In this document: piece after piece, positions 16,999-24,735 of the stretch
Layout: every line of letters starts with the position of its first letter
How positions within the stretch are numbered: the stretch's first letter is position 1
NCBI RefSeq assembly: GCF_001937065.1
Contig: NZ_MOWR01000004.1
Location: forward strand, 62,001 to 126,000
Length of the DNA stretch: 64,000 nucleotides
Direction of reading: 5' to 3'
From: Streptococcus sp. 'caviae'
GTDB taxonomy: Bacteria; Bacillota; Bacilli; Lactobacillales; Streptococcaceae
Position numbers and translations under genes: made by a program
The notes under the pieces: generated by a model
What the model saw: only the letters and a program-made list of their open reading frames with translations
Database searches by the model: none
What the model was told of the DNA's origin: nothing

Positions 16999-17352
16999 AT
17001 GCTTGTATTTTATGAATACCCTAAATGCAGTACCTGCCGCAGAGCCAAGGCAGAGCTGGATCAGCTGGGTCTTGAATATCAGTCGGTTGACATTAAAAAA
17101 AATCCGCCGCAGGCAGATTTTATCAAAAAGTTGATAACAGCCAGCGGACTGGAACTGAAAAAAATTTTCAACACTTCCGGTCAGTCCTACCGGGCGCTGG
17201 GCTTGAAGGATAAAATAGATCAGCTCAGCCTTGAGGAAGCTGCTGATTTATTGGCTGGTGACGGTATGCTGATAAAGCGTCCGCTTCTGATCAAAGACGG
17301 CAAACTCTTACAAGTTGGCTATCGGACCAATTATGCAAATCTCAGCTTTTAA
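16999..17352 (+). CDS. ArsC/Spx family protein (YffB-like)
   Basis: A 117-residue thioredoxin-fold protein with an N-terminal CSTC redox motif in YEYPKCSTCRRAKAEL (Cys10 and Cys13). It belongs to the arsenate reductase/Spx superfamily. The presence of CxxC, and a C-terminus ending RPLLIKDGKLLQVGYR, fit the YffB-like or 'arsenate reductase family' branch rather than a classical ArsC. It may act as a redox enzyme or as a minor Spx-type transcription partner; the sequence does not decide. AAAGGAG precedes the ATG. It is in an operon with ogt and ends within a terminator hairpin. Confidence 0.85.
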   Translation: MLVFYEYPKCSTCRRAKAELDQLGLEYQSVDIKKNPPQADFIKKLITASGLELKKIFNTSGQSYRALGLKDKIDQLSLEEAADLLAGDGMLIKRPLLIKDGKLLQVGYRTNYANLSF

Positions 17353-17367
17353 AAGCCGAGATTTTTT
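17337..17367 (+). terminator. terminator overlapping the ArsC-like stop codon
   Basis: Arms AATCTC-A-GCTT and AAGC-C-GAGATT, then six T. The TAA stop (17350-17352) lies in the loop region. Confidence 0.8.
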
Positions 17368-17384
17368 CTTTCCTTTACCTTTCA

Positions 17385-17393
17385 TGCTATAAT
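17385..17393 (+). promoter_or_regulatory. nth promoter, extended -10
   Basis: TGCTATAAT, directly after a terminator and 27 bp before the nth ATG; AAGGAG follows it. Confidence 0.7.
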
Positions 17394-17419
17394 GGAAACA
17401 AGGAGAAATTGGAATTATT

Positions 17420-18049
17420 ATGGTTTTATCAAAAAAACGAGCTCGCAAGGTTTTAGAAGAAATTATTGCTCTTTATCCTGATGCCAAACCTAGCCTAAAT
17501 TTTAAAAATCATTTTGAACTGCTGATTGCTGTTGTCTTATCGGCCCAAACAACGGATGCCGCAGTCAATAAGGTGACACCGGCTTTATTTGCAGCCTATC
17601 CGAAGCCCAAGGATCTGGCCGAAGCGAATTTAAAAGATATTGAGTCCTACATTTCAAAAATCGGCCTCTACCGCAATAAGGCAAAGTTTTTAAAAGAGTG
17701 CTCACAGCAGTTAATGGACAGGTATGGAGGAGAAGTGCCCCATACGAGAAAAGAGCTGGAAAGTCTATCAGGTGTGGGCAGAAAAACGGCGAATGTTGTG
17801 ATGAGTGTGGGCTTTGGCTATCCTGCCTTTGCCGTTGATACCCATGTCAGCCGTATTTGCAAGCATCACGATATCGTTAAAAAATCGGCGACGCCTCTGG
17901 AAGTGGAAAAACGTGTTACCGATGTTTTGCCGCCGGAACTCTGGCTGTCTGCCCATCAGGCCATGATTTATTTCGGTCGGGAAATCTGTCATCCTAAAAA
18001 TCCAGAGTGTCATCAGTATCCTCAGCTTTACGATTTTTCAGATTGTTAG
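17420..18049 (+). CDS. nth: endonuclease III (DNA glycosylase/AP lyase)
   Basis: It removes oxidised pyrimidines from DNA and nicks the abasic site. It has 209 residues with the helix-hairpin-helix LESLSGVGRKTANVV, whose Lys is the Schiff-base residue (about K120), and the catalytic Asp in AVDTHVSRI. The C-terminal loop normally holds a C-x6-C-x2-C-x5-C iron-sulfur cluster. Here it reads CHPKNPECHQYPQLYDFSDC, with Tyr at the third position, so only three cysteines remain and the cluster is probably absent or altered. It converges on exoA across a shared terminator. Confidence 0.94.
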   Translation: MVLSKKRARKVLEEIIALYPDAKPSLNFKNHFELLIAVVLSAQTTDAAVNKVTPALFAAYPKPKDLAEANLKDIESYISKIGLYRNKAKFLKECSQQLMDRYGGEVPHTRKELESLSGVGRKTANVVMSVGFGYPAFAVDTHVSRICKHHDIVKKSATPLEVEKRVTDVLPPELWLSAHQAMIYFGREICHPKNPECHQYPQLYDFSDC

Positions 18050-18063
18050 TATATCAAAAAAAA

Positions 18064-18106
18064 ATTGAGGCAGACCGTATAATTTACGGTCTGCCTCAAT
18101 CTTTTT
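18064..18106. terminator. bidirectional terminator nth / exoA
   Basis: A perfect 16-bp stem, ATTGAGGCAGACCGTA with TACGGTCTGCCTCAAT, with A-rich left and T-rich right flanks, between convergent genes. Confidence 0.93.
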
Positions 18107-18138
18107 GCACTTAAATCAGCAGATATGCTAAGGGGTTA

Positions 18139-18966
18139 TCACAAGTCAACCTTTAGCATAATCGGCGTGTGATCCTGCCGTGTTCCGGAGTCGATCATTT
18201 CCGATTTAAGAACTTTGTCGGCAATACGATTGCTGGTCAGCCAATAATCAATTCTCCAGCCTGAATTGTTGATTTTGCTGGTTTTGCTGCGTTGAGCCCA
18301 CCATGAGTAAACATCAGGAATGTCACCGTGGATATAGCGGAAGGTATCTGTAAAACCTTTGGCCAATAAGTTGGTGAATCCGGCACGTTCTTCATCTGTG
18401 AAACCTGGAGAGCGGCGGTTGCTGGACGGATGAGCAAGGTCAATTTCCTGATGGGCGACGTTGTAGTCCCCTGCTGCCAAAACAGGCTTTTGCTTATCTA
18501 ATTCTGCCAGATAAGCAGCATATTTTTCATCCCAAATTTGCCTGTCTTCCAGACGTTTAAGACCATCGCCGGCATTGGGCGTGTACACTTGCGTAACAAA
18601 AAATTGATCAAATTCAAGTGTGATGATCCGTCCCTCAGCATCCATCGTTGCCGGAGCACCAATGTTAGGGTAAGTGACAGTTGGTTTAAGCTCCGATTTA
18701 TAGATAAACATGGTACCGGCATAGCTCTTGCGCGCAGGTTCCACAGAAGAACGCCAGGCAATATCGTAATCAGCAAAATAGTTTTTTAGAATCTCCAAGT
18801 GCTTTTTGGTCGGCCCTTTAGCAGGCAGTTTTGTTTCCTGAATCGCAATGATATCAGGTTTTTTCTCAGCTAAAGTATCAATAACCGCACGTGAAAGCAG
18901 GGCTCGGGCTGAATCGCTGGTAAGAGCGGCATTAAGAGAGTCAATATTCCAGGAAATAAGTTTCAT
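18139..18966 (-). CDS. exoA: exodeoxyribonuclease III / AP endonuclease
   Basis: An AP endonuclease of the ExoIII (ExoA/Xth) family that cuts 5' of abasic sites and complements Nth in base-excision repair. It has 275 residues, with metal-binding QETKLP near 42-47, catalytic GDYNVAH and the C-terminal DHTPIML. The start MKLISWNIDSLNA is typical. It is convergent with nth. The upstream region has only a weak ribosome binding site. Confidence 0.95.
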   Translation of the reverse strand: MKLISWNIDSLNAALTSDSARALLSRAVIDTLAEKKPDIIAIQETKLPAKGPTKKHLEILKNYFADYDIAWRSSVEPARKSYAGTMFIYKSELKPTVTYPNIGAPATMDAEGRIITLEFDQFFVTQVYTPNAGDGLKRLEDRQIWDEKYAAYLAELDKQKPVLAAGDYNVAHQEIDLAHPSSNRRSPGFTDEERAGFTNLLAKGFTDTFRYIHGDIPDVYSWWAQRSKTSKINNSGWRIDYWLTSNRIADKVLKSEMIDSGTRQDHTPIMLKVDL

Positions 18967-19322
18967 AAATAAGATACCAAGAACATACCCCAGTCCGGCA
19001 AACTGAGGAAATCAGCGAAAATAAAAGCCTTTCCTGTCTATTTTGCAGACGCTGGCAAGACGTTTTTTTCGCTGGTGTTCTGTCTTTCTAATCCATTTTT
19101 TATTATTGTATCAAAAAATAAGTCTCAGAGCGACTGAAACAGTCTGAAGTGACTTGTTAGCATTTCGTCAAATCCTAATATCAGCTGAACCTTTGAACTA
19201 TCTTTCCAGACAGCTCAAAGGTTCAGCAGGGCGCAAACACTGTTCTGCCTTGTAAAACTGAGCGAAGCCATAGAAATCAAAAAAAGACAAAAGGCATTCT
19301 TCCGGAAGAAGCTCTGTGAGAA
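18967..19322. other. 356-bp intergenic region between exoA and dnk (both minus)
   Basis: No gene is seen. It contains a perfect 13-bp inverted repeat, GCTGAACCTTTGA (19184-19196) with TCAAAGGTTCAGC (19215-19227), with no T-run on either side, so it is not a clear terminator. TACAAT on the minus strand (19105-19110) is a possible exoA -10. Confidence 0.5.
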
Positions 19323-19973
19323 TTAGTTTTCGCCTATTCCAAGGGCGTTCATTTCTTGCTGGATCATACGGTAGACAGCTTCCCAATCCTTGGTTTTATT
19401 GATGTCAAAGTCATCTGTCTGAATCCTCATTTTAGGACTGTAATGATAGTTTTCATACCAGTCCTTGTAGTTGCGATGCAGCAGCTGGTAGTAATCCATG
19501 AGGCCGTTATCTTTTGTCGGCTGTTCAAAGGAGCGGCCGCGTTTTTTAATATTGTTTAAGATGTGGTCAAAACTGCCGTCTAAATAGATTAAAAGATCCG
19601 GTGCCTTCTTAGGCAGCCCATTGATTTCTTCCATCATATTGTCCAGAAGTTCCAGATAAATCTGATATTCCTGCTGGCTGATACTTCCTTGTAAGGTATT
19701 GATGTAGGTAAACAGTGCATCTTCATAGATGGAGCGGTCCAGAACATTGTTATCCTGATGGTAGGCACTCTTGATGGATCTAAACCGTTTGTTGAGAAAG
19801 TAAATCTGCAAAGCAAAACCGTATTTTTCAGGATCTTCATAATACTTATCCAAAATAGGGTTGTTATCAACAGGCTCAAAAAAGGCCTGAGTTCCTAGGC
19901 TTTCTGCAATACGGGATGTATAAGTTGTTTTTCCGACGCCAATCATCCCAGCTAATATAATCACGATTGTCAA
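19323..19973 (-). CDS. deoxynucleoside kinase
   Basis: It phosphorylates deoxyribonucleosides (dAdo/dGuo/dCyd type) for salvage. It has up to 216 residues, with P-loop GMIGVGKTTY, the DRS motif in LDRSIYEDALF and a basic lid region KKRGRSFE. The start is uncertain: TTG at 19973 is only 3 nt from GGAGG, whereas GTG at 19964 (codon 4) is 12 nt away and gives a more typical short N-terminus. An 18-bp palindrome resembling an NrdR box lies 85 bp upstream, which would tie it to ribonucleotide reductase control. Confidence 0.92.
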   Translation of the reverse strand: MTIVIILAGMIGVGKTTYTSRIAESLGTQAFFEPVDNNPILDKYYEDPEKYGFALQIYFLNKRFRSIKSAYHQDNNVLDRSIYEDALFTYINTLQGSISQQEYQIYLELLDNMMEEINGLPKKAPDLLIYLDGSFDHILNNIKKRGRSFEQPTKDNGLMDYYQLLHRNYKDWYENYHYSPKMRIQTDDFDINKTKDWEAVYRMIQQEMNALGIGEN

Positions 19974-20301
19974 GCACCTCCGACTAGAAAGACTGTACTT
20001 TGCTGTTTAGACAGACAGTAAAGCAAGTCTTTGCACAATGTTTTAAGATTAGGTATTTGCACAATATATTGTGCAGCAATTAATATAATAACACTAGATA
20101 TTGTATTTAATCAAGTCTTAAGCCATAATAATTTTATGAGCCGCTCAAATAGTTCTTAGGGGTAGCTTCATGAGGCCGCAGGCTTTCATGATTGTTTTAG
20201 AATAAGATCGTTTAAAAGCCAAAAAACATTTAAAAAATTCTGCAAAATGGGCCTGTAAGTATGGTAAAATAAAAGAGTAATAAATTATTAAGGAGTTCAA
20301 G
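19974..20301. other. 328-bp divergent intergenic region dnk / hypothetical
   Basis: AT-rich. It holds the NrdR-like palindrome (20058-20075) with an extra half site TTGCACAAT at 20031-20039. A minus-strand promoter for dnk (TTGATT, 18 bp, TATTAT) is possible just upstream of it. An extended -10 for the rightward gene (TGGTAAAAT, 20262-20270) is also present. Confidence 0.55.
20058..20075. promoter_or_regulatory. NrdR-like palindrome upstream of dnk
   Basis: TGCACAATATATTGTGCA is a perfect 18-bp palindrome. Its core GCACAATATATTGTGC agrees at 14 of 16 positions with the NrdR box ACACWATATATWGTGT. A partial second copy starts 26 bp to the left (TTGCACAAT). NrdR boxes usually occur as pairs about 31 bp apart, so the spacing here is unusual. 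Confidence 0.55.
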
Positions 20302-21138
20302 ATGAATCAAAACGAATGGCAACAGCAATTCCGGGCAGCAAATGGACGCGAGCCCAGCCAAGAAGAGTTTCAGGCAGCTTTTCAGAGAGGAGAATTTACA
20401 GAGACCCGTCAAAAAGCTAAGAAAAAGATGAAAACATCAACAATTGTTATTATCAGTGTGGTGTCTGCTCTTGCAGTTTTACTGCTGATTGCTGCCGGTG
20501 CTACGGGTTATTATTACTACACGGGCAATATAGACGGTGTTTGGGAAAGAGATTCTTCATCTTTTTACAGTTCAAAAAAAGATAAGTGGATCGATTTGGA
20601 TAAACAAAATGAAACATACGGCATGGATTACCACAGCTTTTTGAACATTAAAAAAGGTTCCGTGAAAACCTATGCTTATTATCGGTTAAAAAATTACGAC
20701 GGACTGGGCAGTGATGAAAGCTATAATTATGTCGGAAGTGTCAGCACTGCCTATACCGGTCATATCAGACCTATGCATAAGGTCAATGTCTGGAAGAGAG
20801 AGTTTGAGCTTTCTATTTCTCAAGAAGACTTTTTAAAGGATATGAACCGCTATATAAAGGATCATATTGAAAGTAGATATTCCACCACCAACTATATTCA
20901 ACAGCTGAAAGACTCTTACAAAAAGGATTTTAAAAACCAGAAAAAGGAAAGAGTTTCCTATCAGAAGAAGGGCAGTCGTTTGATTGTTAAGGGATATAAC
21001 AAAAAAGGCAAATTAACAAATAAAGCCATCTACATCAAACGCACCGGCAAAGCTGCTGATAAGCTGTCTAAAGCGTACAAAAAGGCTGTAAATGATGAAC
21101 GTAAAGCCTTAGAAAAGCTGAATTCTGTAGATTATTAA
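20302..21138 (+). CDS. membrane-anchored hypothetical protein
   Basis: Family not recognised. It has 278 residues: an N-terminal cytosolic segment of about 45 residues rich in Gln, Glu and Lys, one transmembrane helix (about 46-70, IVIISVVSALAVLLLIAAGA), then an extracytoplasmic domain with many Tyr, Lys and Ser residues and a C-terminal basic helix. The N-terminal QQQFRAANGREPSQEEFQAA motif is shared by several streptococcal envelope proteins. AAGGAG 7 nt upstream supports the start. It has its own extended -10 promoter. Confidence 0.75.
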   Translation: MNQNEWQQQFRAANGREPSQEEFQAAFQRGEFTETRQKAKKKMKTSTIVIISVVSALAVLLLIAAGATGYYYYTGNIDGVWERDSSSFYSSKKDKWIDLDKQNETYGMDYHSFLNIKKGSVKTYAYYRLKNYDGLGSDESYNYVGSVSTAYTGHIRPMHKVNVWKREFELSISQEDFLKDMNRYIKDHIESRYSTTNYIQQLKDSYKKDFKNQKKERVSYQKKGSRLIVKGYNKKGKLTNKAIYIKRTGKAADKLSKAYKKAVNDERKALEKLNSVDY

Positions 21139-21160
21139 GGCAGCCATGCCAATCGCTAAG

Positions 21161-21200
21161 AATAGAACCCACAGTCATTTTTGCTGCGGGTTCTATTTCA
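21161..21200 (+). terminator. hairpin after the hypothetical gene
   Basis: Perfect arms AATAGAACCC and GGGTTCTATT, loop of 17 bases. The T tail is short. Confidence 0.6.
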
Positions 21201-21259
21201 CTTGTCTTGATTAAGTCCTTATTGATATACTAAGATAGTATGGGAAGAAAGAGGAGAAC

Positions 21260-21391
21260 ATGTCCTTTCTCACAGCCATCATTGATGATTATTTAGCAGA
21301 GTCTGATGTCTCCCTGGCTTATTTTGATAAGGAAGGATGTTCAGGCGGGAAAATATGCGGACACTTGTCAGAAAAGTTGGGAGGACTTTAA
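21260..21391 (+). pseudogene. truncated, frameshifted duplicate of the next gene
   Basis: ATG with GAGGAG upstream encodes 43 residues and stops at TAA overlapping the next ATG. In the +1 frame the last part reads QAGKYADTCQKSWEDFN, matching QIGKYAAAFERFDTCQKSWEDFN of the following gene. At DNA level, the segment from GGAAAATATGCGG to GACTTTAAT occurs twice (about 21348 and 21539). The first copy lacks 18 bp. This is a decayed tandem paralogue with a frameshift and an internal deletion. The N-terminal part has no counterpart here. Confidence 0.65.
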
Positions 21392-21828
21392 TGTTAGGTT
21401 TACAAAAGCTATTTGCGCCATTGTTTTCAAAAAAAGCAGGATCAGTACAAAAACAAAAAGAGCAAATCGAACTCTCTCCAGAGCTTCTTAAGCAGGTTAA
21501 GAAGCGTTTTAAGGTCATCTATCAGGATTTTCAGATAGGAAAATATGCGGCCGCTTTTGAGCGTTTTGACACTTGTCAGAAAAGTTGGGAAGACTTTAAT
21601 CAAGAAGTTCAGGATTTCCTCAGCAGCCAAAATCTTACTGCCTTTCATCTCATTCCTTTTGACGAGGCAGAAATTGCTATCCTGGAAGTCGCTGATGGTC
21701 ATTTTGAAGCTGATTTGTTTCTTTATGATACTGAGGCACAAGAGTTTCCTGAATTTTATCTCATTTGCAAAGTTAGCTACCAAGATGAGATCTTAAAAAC
21801 GATAGAATTAGTTGAATTGGGATACTAA
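21391..21828 (+). CDS. hypothetical protein
   Basis: Family not recognised. The start is ATG 21391, with GGGAGG 5-6 nt upstream inside the end of the truncated copy; the longer upstream frame has no ribosome binding site. It has 145 residues, cytosolic by composition: a basic N-terminus, a helical KWEDFNQEV-type middle, and a C-terminal beta-rich acidic half (DEAEIAILEVADGHFEADLF). Tandem duplicated small acidic proteins of this kind are often immunity or effector-neutralising proteins, but no evidence here supports that. Confidence 0.7.
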   Translation: MLGLQKLFAPLFSKKAGSVQKQKEQIELSPELLKQVKKRFKVIYQDFQIGKYAAAFERFDTCQKSWEDFNQEVQDFLSSQNLTAFHLIPFDEAEIAILEVADGHFEADLFLYDTEAQEFPEFYLICKVSYQDEILKTIELVELGY

Positions 21829-21858
21829 ATAACAGTTCATCGTCCAAAATACTTTGAC

Positions 21859-21884
21859 AGACCGAGAATCTCGGTCCTTTTTTC
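21859..21884 (+). terminator. terminator before metG
   Basis: GACCGA and TCGGTC arms around a five-base loop, then CTTTTTTC. Confidence 0.85.
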
Positions 21885-21897
21885 TTGCTCCAAATCG

Positions 21898-21906
21898 TGG
21901 TATAAT
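21898..21906 (+). promoter_or_regulatory. metG promoter, extended -10
   Basis: TGGTATAAT, 46 bp before the metG ATG. The leader is too short for a T-box, and none is seen. Confidence 0.7.
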
Positions 21907-21951
21907 AAATTGTTACTATAAACGCGTCTCATTTGCGCGAAAGGAGTCATA

Positions 21952-23958
21952 ATGACAGAAAATAAATCTTTTTATATTACAACACCGATTTACTACCCAT
22001 CAGGGAAATTGCATATCGGCTCAGCCTATACGACCATTGCCTGCGATGTTTTGGCACGCTACAAGCGTATGATGAACTACGATGTTTTTTATCTGACGGG
22101 ACTGGATGAGCACGGTCAAAAAATTCAGCAAAAAGCTGAAGAAGCTGGCATCACGCCTCAGGCTTATGTAGACGGTATGGCAGTAGGGGTCAAGGAACTC
22201 TGGAAACTCCTTGATATCTCTTACGACAAGTTTATCCGCACGACTGACGACTATCATGAAAAGGTTGTGGCTGCTGTTTTTGAAAAATTGCTGGCGCAGG
22301 ATGATATTTACTTGGGTGAGTATTCAGGCTGGTATTCTGTCTCTGACGAGGAATTTTTCACGGAAAGCCAACTGGAAGAAGTCTTCCGTGATGAAAACGG
22401 TGAAGTTATTGGTGGGATTGCACCGTCAGGGCACGAAGTAGAGTGGGTGTCAGAAGAGTCTTATTTCTTACGTCTGAGCAAATATGCTGACCGCTTGGTA
22501 GACTTTTTCCATGCGCATCCTGATTTTATCCAGCCGGATGGCCGTATGAATGAAATCATCAAAAACTTTATCGAACCCGGTCTGGAAGACTTGGCCGTAT
22601 CGCGTACCTCTTTTACATGGGGGGTTAAGGTGCCATCGAATCCTAAACACATCGTTTATGTCTGGATTGATGCTTTGCTTAATTATGCGACAGCTCTTGG
22701 TTACGGTCAGGAAGACCACGCTAATTTTGATAAATTCTGGAACGGCACGGTCTTTCACATGGTTGGTAAAGACATCCTGCGTTTCCACTCTATCTACTGG
22801 CCAATCATGCTCATGATGCTGGATATGAAATTGCCTGAGCGTCTCATTGCTCACGGCTGGTTTGTCATGAAAGACGGTAAAATGTCTAAATCAAAGGGCA
22901 ATGTCGTCTATCCAGAAATGCTGGTAGAGCGTTATGGACTTGATTCCCTGCGCTACTACCTCATGCGTTCATTGCCGGTCGGATCAGATGGAACCTTCAC
23001 ACCGGAAGATTATGTTGGCCGTATCAACTATGAGCTCGCCAATGACCTTGGTAACCTGCTTAACCGTACGGTTGCCATGATTAATAAATATTTCGGCGGC
23101 GAAATTCCTGCTTACGTGGAAAATGTGACAGCCTTTGATGCTGATTTGGCAGCAGTTGTTGCTGACAATTTGGCAGAATACCACAAGCAAATGAACGCCG
23201 TGGATTATCCGCGTGCGCTTGAAGCGGTTTGGAATATTATTTCTCGTACCAATAAGTATATCGACGAAACAGCTCCTTGGGTATTGGCTAAAGATGACGC
23301 TAAACGTGATGAATTGGCAGCTGTTATGGTCCATTTGGCAGCCAGCCTGCGCGTGGTAGCTCATCTCATTCAGCCGTTTATGATGACCACTTCAAACGCC
23401 ATTATGGAGCAGCTTGGTTTGGCTGGCCAATTTGACCTTGAACACCTGACTTTGGCCAATTTCCCAGAGGGTGTCAAAGTAACGGCTAAAGGCACACCGA
23501 TTTTCCCGCGTCTGGATATGGATGAGGAAATCGCCTATATCAAAGAGCAAATGGGTGCTGGCTCTGCTATTTCTCAAGAAGAAAGCGAGTGGGATCCAAG
23601 CAAAGTTGAACTGAAAAACGAAAAGAAAGCAGTTAAATTTGAAGATTTTGACAAAGTTGAAATCCGCGTAGCTGAGGTCAAGGAAGTATCTAAGGTTGAG
23701 GGCTCTGACAAGCTTCTCAAGTTCCGCTTGGATGCCGGCGATGGTGAGGACCGTCAAATTCTCTCTGGTATCGCCAAATACTATCCAAATGAGCAGGAAC
23801 TGGTCGGTCAGAAAGTCCAGATTGTTGCCAACCTCAAACCGCGCAAGATGATGGGCTTGATTAGCCAAGGCATGATTCTTTCGGCTGAGCATGCTGATGG
23901 TACACTGAGCGTTTTGACGGTGGATCCGGCTGTGCCTAAGGGCAGTCAGATTGGCTAG
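21952..23958 (+). CDS. metG: methionyl-tRNA synthetase
   Basis: It charges tRNA-Met and initiator tRNA. It has 668 residues: a class Ia catalytic domain with the HIGH-type motif GKLHIGSAY near 22-30 and KMSKSKGN near 305-312, an anticodon-binding helical domain, and a C-terminal EMAP/Trbp tRNA-binding domain (about 565-668, [19 protein letters not shown]). AAAGGAG 6 nt before the ATG. The gene is monocistronic between two terminators. Confidence 0.97.
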   Translation: MTENKSFYITTPIYYPSGKLHIGSAYTTIACDVLARYKRMMNYDVFYLTGLDEHGQKIQQKAEEAGITPQAYVDGMAVGVKELWKLLDISYDKFIRTTDDYHEKVVAAVFEKLLAQDDIYLGEYSGWYSVSDEEFFTESQLEEVFRDENGEVIGGIAPSGHEVEWVSEESYFLRLSKYADRLVDFFHAHPDFIQPDGRMNEIIKNFIEPGLEDLAVSRTSFTWGVKVPSNPKHIVYVWIDALLNYATALGYGQEDHANFDKFWNGTVFHMVGKDILRFHSIYWPIMLMMLDMKLPERLIAHGWFVMKDGKMSKSKGNVVYPEMLVERYGLDSLRYYLMRSLPVGSDGTFTPEDYVGRINYELANDLGNLLNRTVAMINKYFGGEIPAYVENVTAFDADLAAVVADNLAEYHKQMNAVDYPRALEAVWNIISRTNKYIDETAPWVLAKDDAKRDELAAVMVHLAASLRVVAHLIQPFMMTTSNAIMEQLGLAGQFDLEHLTLANFPEGVKVTAKGTPIFPRLDMDEEIAYIKEQMGAGSAISQEESEWDPSKVELKNEKKAVKFEDFDKVEIRVAEVKEVSKVEGSDKLLKFRLDAGDGEDRQILSGIAKYYPNEQELVGQKVQIVANLKPRKMMGLISQGMILSAEHADGTLSVLTVDPAVPKGSQIG

Positions 23959-23974
23959 AGATGTCTGGTTTAAT

Positions 23975-24007
23975 AAAAAATCAGCAGAAATTTTCTGCTG
24001 ATTTTTT
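23975..24007. terminator. terminator after metG
   Basis: AAAAAATCAGCAGAAA pairs with TTTCTGCTGATTTTTT, a perfect stem flanked by A and T runs. Confidence 0.92.
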
Positions 24008-24078
24008 GCCGTAAATGGCAGTGCTGTTCCCTAACTTCTCGTCTTAGTCGTATGTGCAGCTGCCTCAAGAGTTTTTAA

Positions 24079-24132
24079 TTGTAATTATTCTAAATAAGAG
24101 TATAATGATATATATATTTAGAATGATTCTAA
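24079..24132 (+). promoter_or_regulatory. VIT gene promoter with two PerR/Fur-type boxes
   Basis: -10 TATAAT (24101-24106) with -35-like TTGTAA (24079-24084). Box 1, TTGTAATTATTCTAA (24079-24093), differs at one position from the PerR consensus TTANAATNATTNTAA and covers the -35. Box 2, TTAGAATGATTCTAA (24118-24132), is a perfect match just downstream of the -10. Both placements would repress. Confidence 0.82.
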
Positions 24133-24169
24133 ATGAAATGGTGTTTAAAATAGTCGGAGGACAGCTTTA

Positions 24170-24664
24170 ATGACGAATTTGAAAGATTATGCCAAATCAA
24201 TTGTTTATGGAGGTTTGGATGGTATTATCACGACTTTTGCCGTGGTTGCCGGTGCGGTAGGAGGAAAGCTTGGAACGATGACCATTATTATTCTGGGCTT
24301 TTCAAATTTACTGGCAGATGGTTTTTCCATGGCTATCGGTGATTACTTGAGTTCAACAACGGAAAAGCACACGGATAACAAACAGGCTGTTAAAAATGCT
24401 TTGGCAACCTTTCTTGCTTTTAATGGTTTTGGCCTGCTCCCTCTATTGTCTTACCTGCTCATCAATCAAGTGGAGCTGTTTCGGAATTACACCTTCCTTA
24501 TTGCCTGCCTGCTTGTTGCTTTGGCTCTGGTTTTGCTGGGAATAGTGAAGGCTGCCATTACCCACCAATCCAAACGAAAAGAGGTTGTACGTACAGTAAC
24601 AGTCGGTCTTATTGCCACCTTTGTTGCTTACTATGTCGGCTATTTATTGGGGCTGTTGGCCTAA
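24170..24664 (+). CDS. VIT1/CCC1-family transporter (short form)
   Basis: A membrane protein of the VIT1/CCC1 family, which moves Fe2+ or Mn2+ out of the cytosol. It has 164 residues, shorter than the usual 230 or so. The conserved start VYGGLDGIITTFAVVAGAVG and the second helix NLLADGFSMAIGDYLSS are present, and two or three C-terminal helices follow. The metal-binding cytoplasmic segment between helices 2 and 3 appears reduced to TTEKHTDNKQAVK. It is single, under two PerR-type boxes, so a role in iron or manganese efflux during peroxide or metal stress is inferred. Confidence 0.82.
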   Translation: MTNLKDYAKSIVYGGLDGIITTFAVVAGAVGGKLGTMTIIILGFSNLLADGFSMAIGDYLSSTTEKHTDNKQAVKNALATFLAFNGFGLLPLLSYLLINQVELFRNYTFLIACLLVALALVLLGIVKAAITHQSKRKEVVRTVTVGLIATFVAYYVGYLLGLLA

Positions 24665-24674
24665 CAAGGTTGAA

Positions 24675-24735
24675 AAAAAGAGTGAGAAAAAATCAATTTC
24701 TTCGAAATGACGATGGCTTCTCACTCTTTTTGTTT
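24675..24735. terminator. bidirectional terminator between VIT gene and yqjG
   Basis: AAAAAGAGTGAGAA (24675-24688) pairs with TTCTCACTCTTTTT (24718-24731). Confidence 0.88.

Noticed and set aside
19198-19386. 62-codon minus-strand ORF downstream of dnk
   Set aside because: It overlaps the 3' end of dnk in another frame, has no ribosome binding site and spans the inverted repeat.
20057-20089. Rightward promoter TTGCAC ... TATAAT near the NrdR-like palindrome
   Set aside because: The 21-bp spacing is too long for a sigma-70-type promoter; the palindrome interpretation is stronger.
21841-21951. T-box riboswitch before metG
   Set aside because: The leader is under 50 nt, with only a terminator of the previous gene; no T-box motif or specifier loop is seen.
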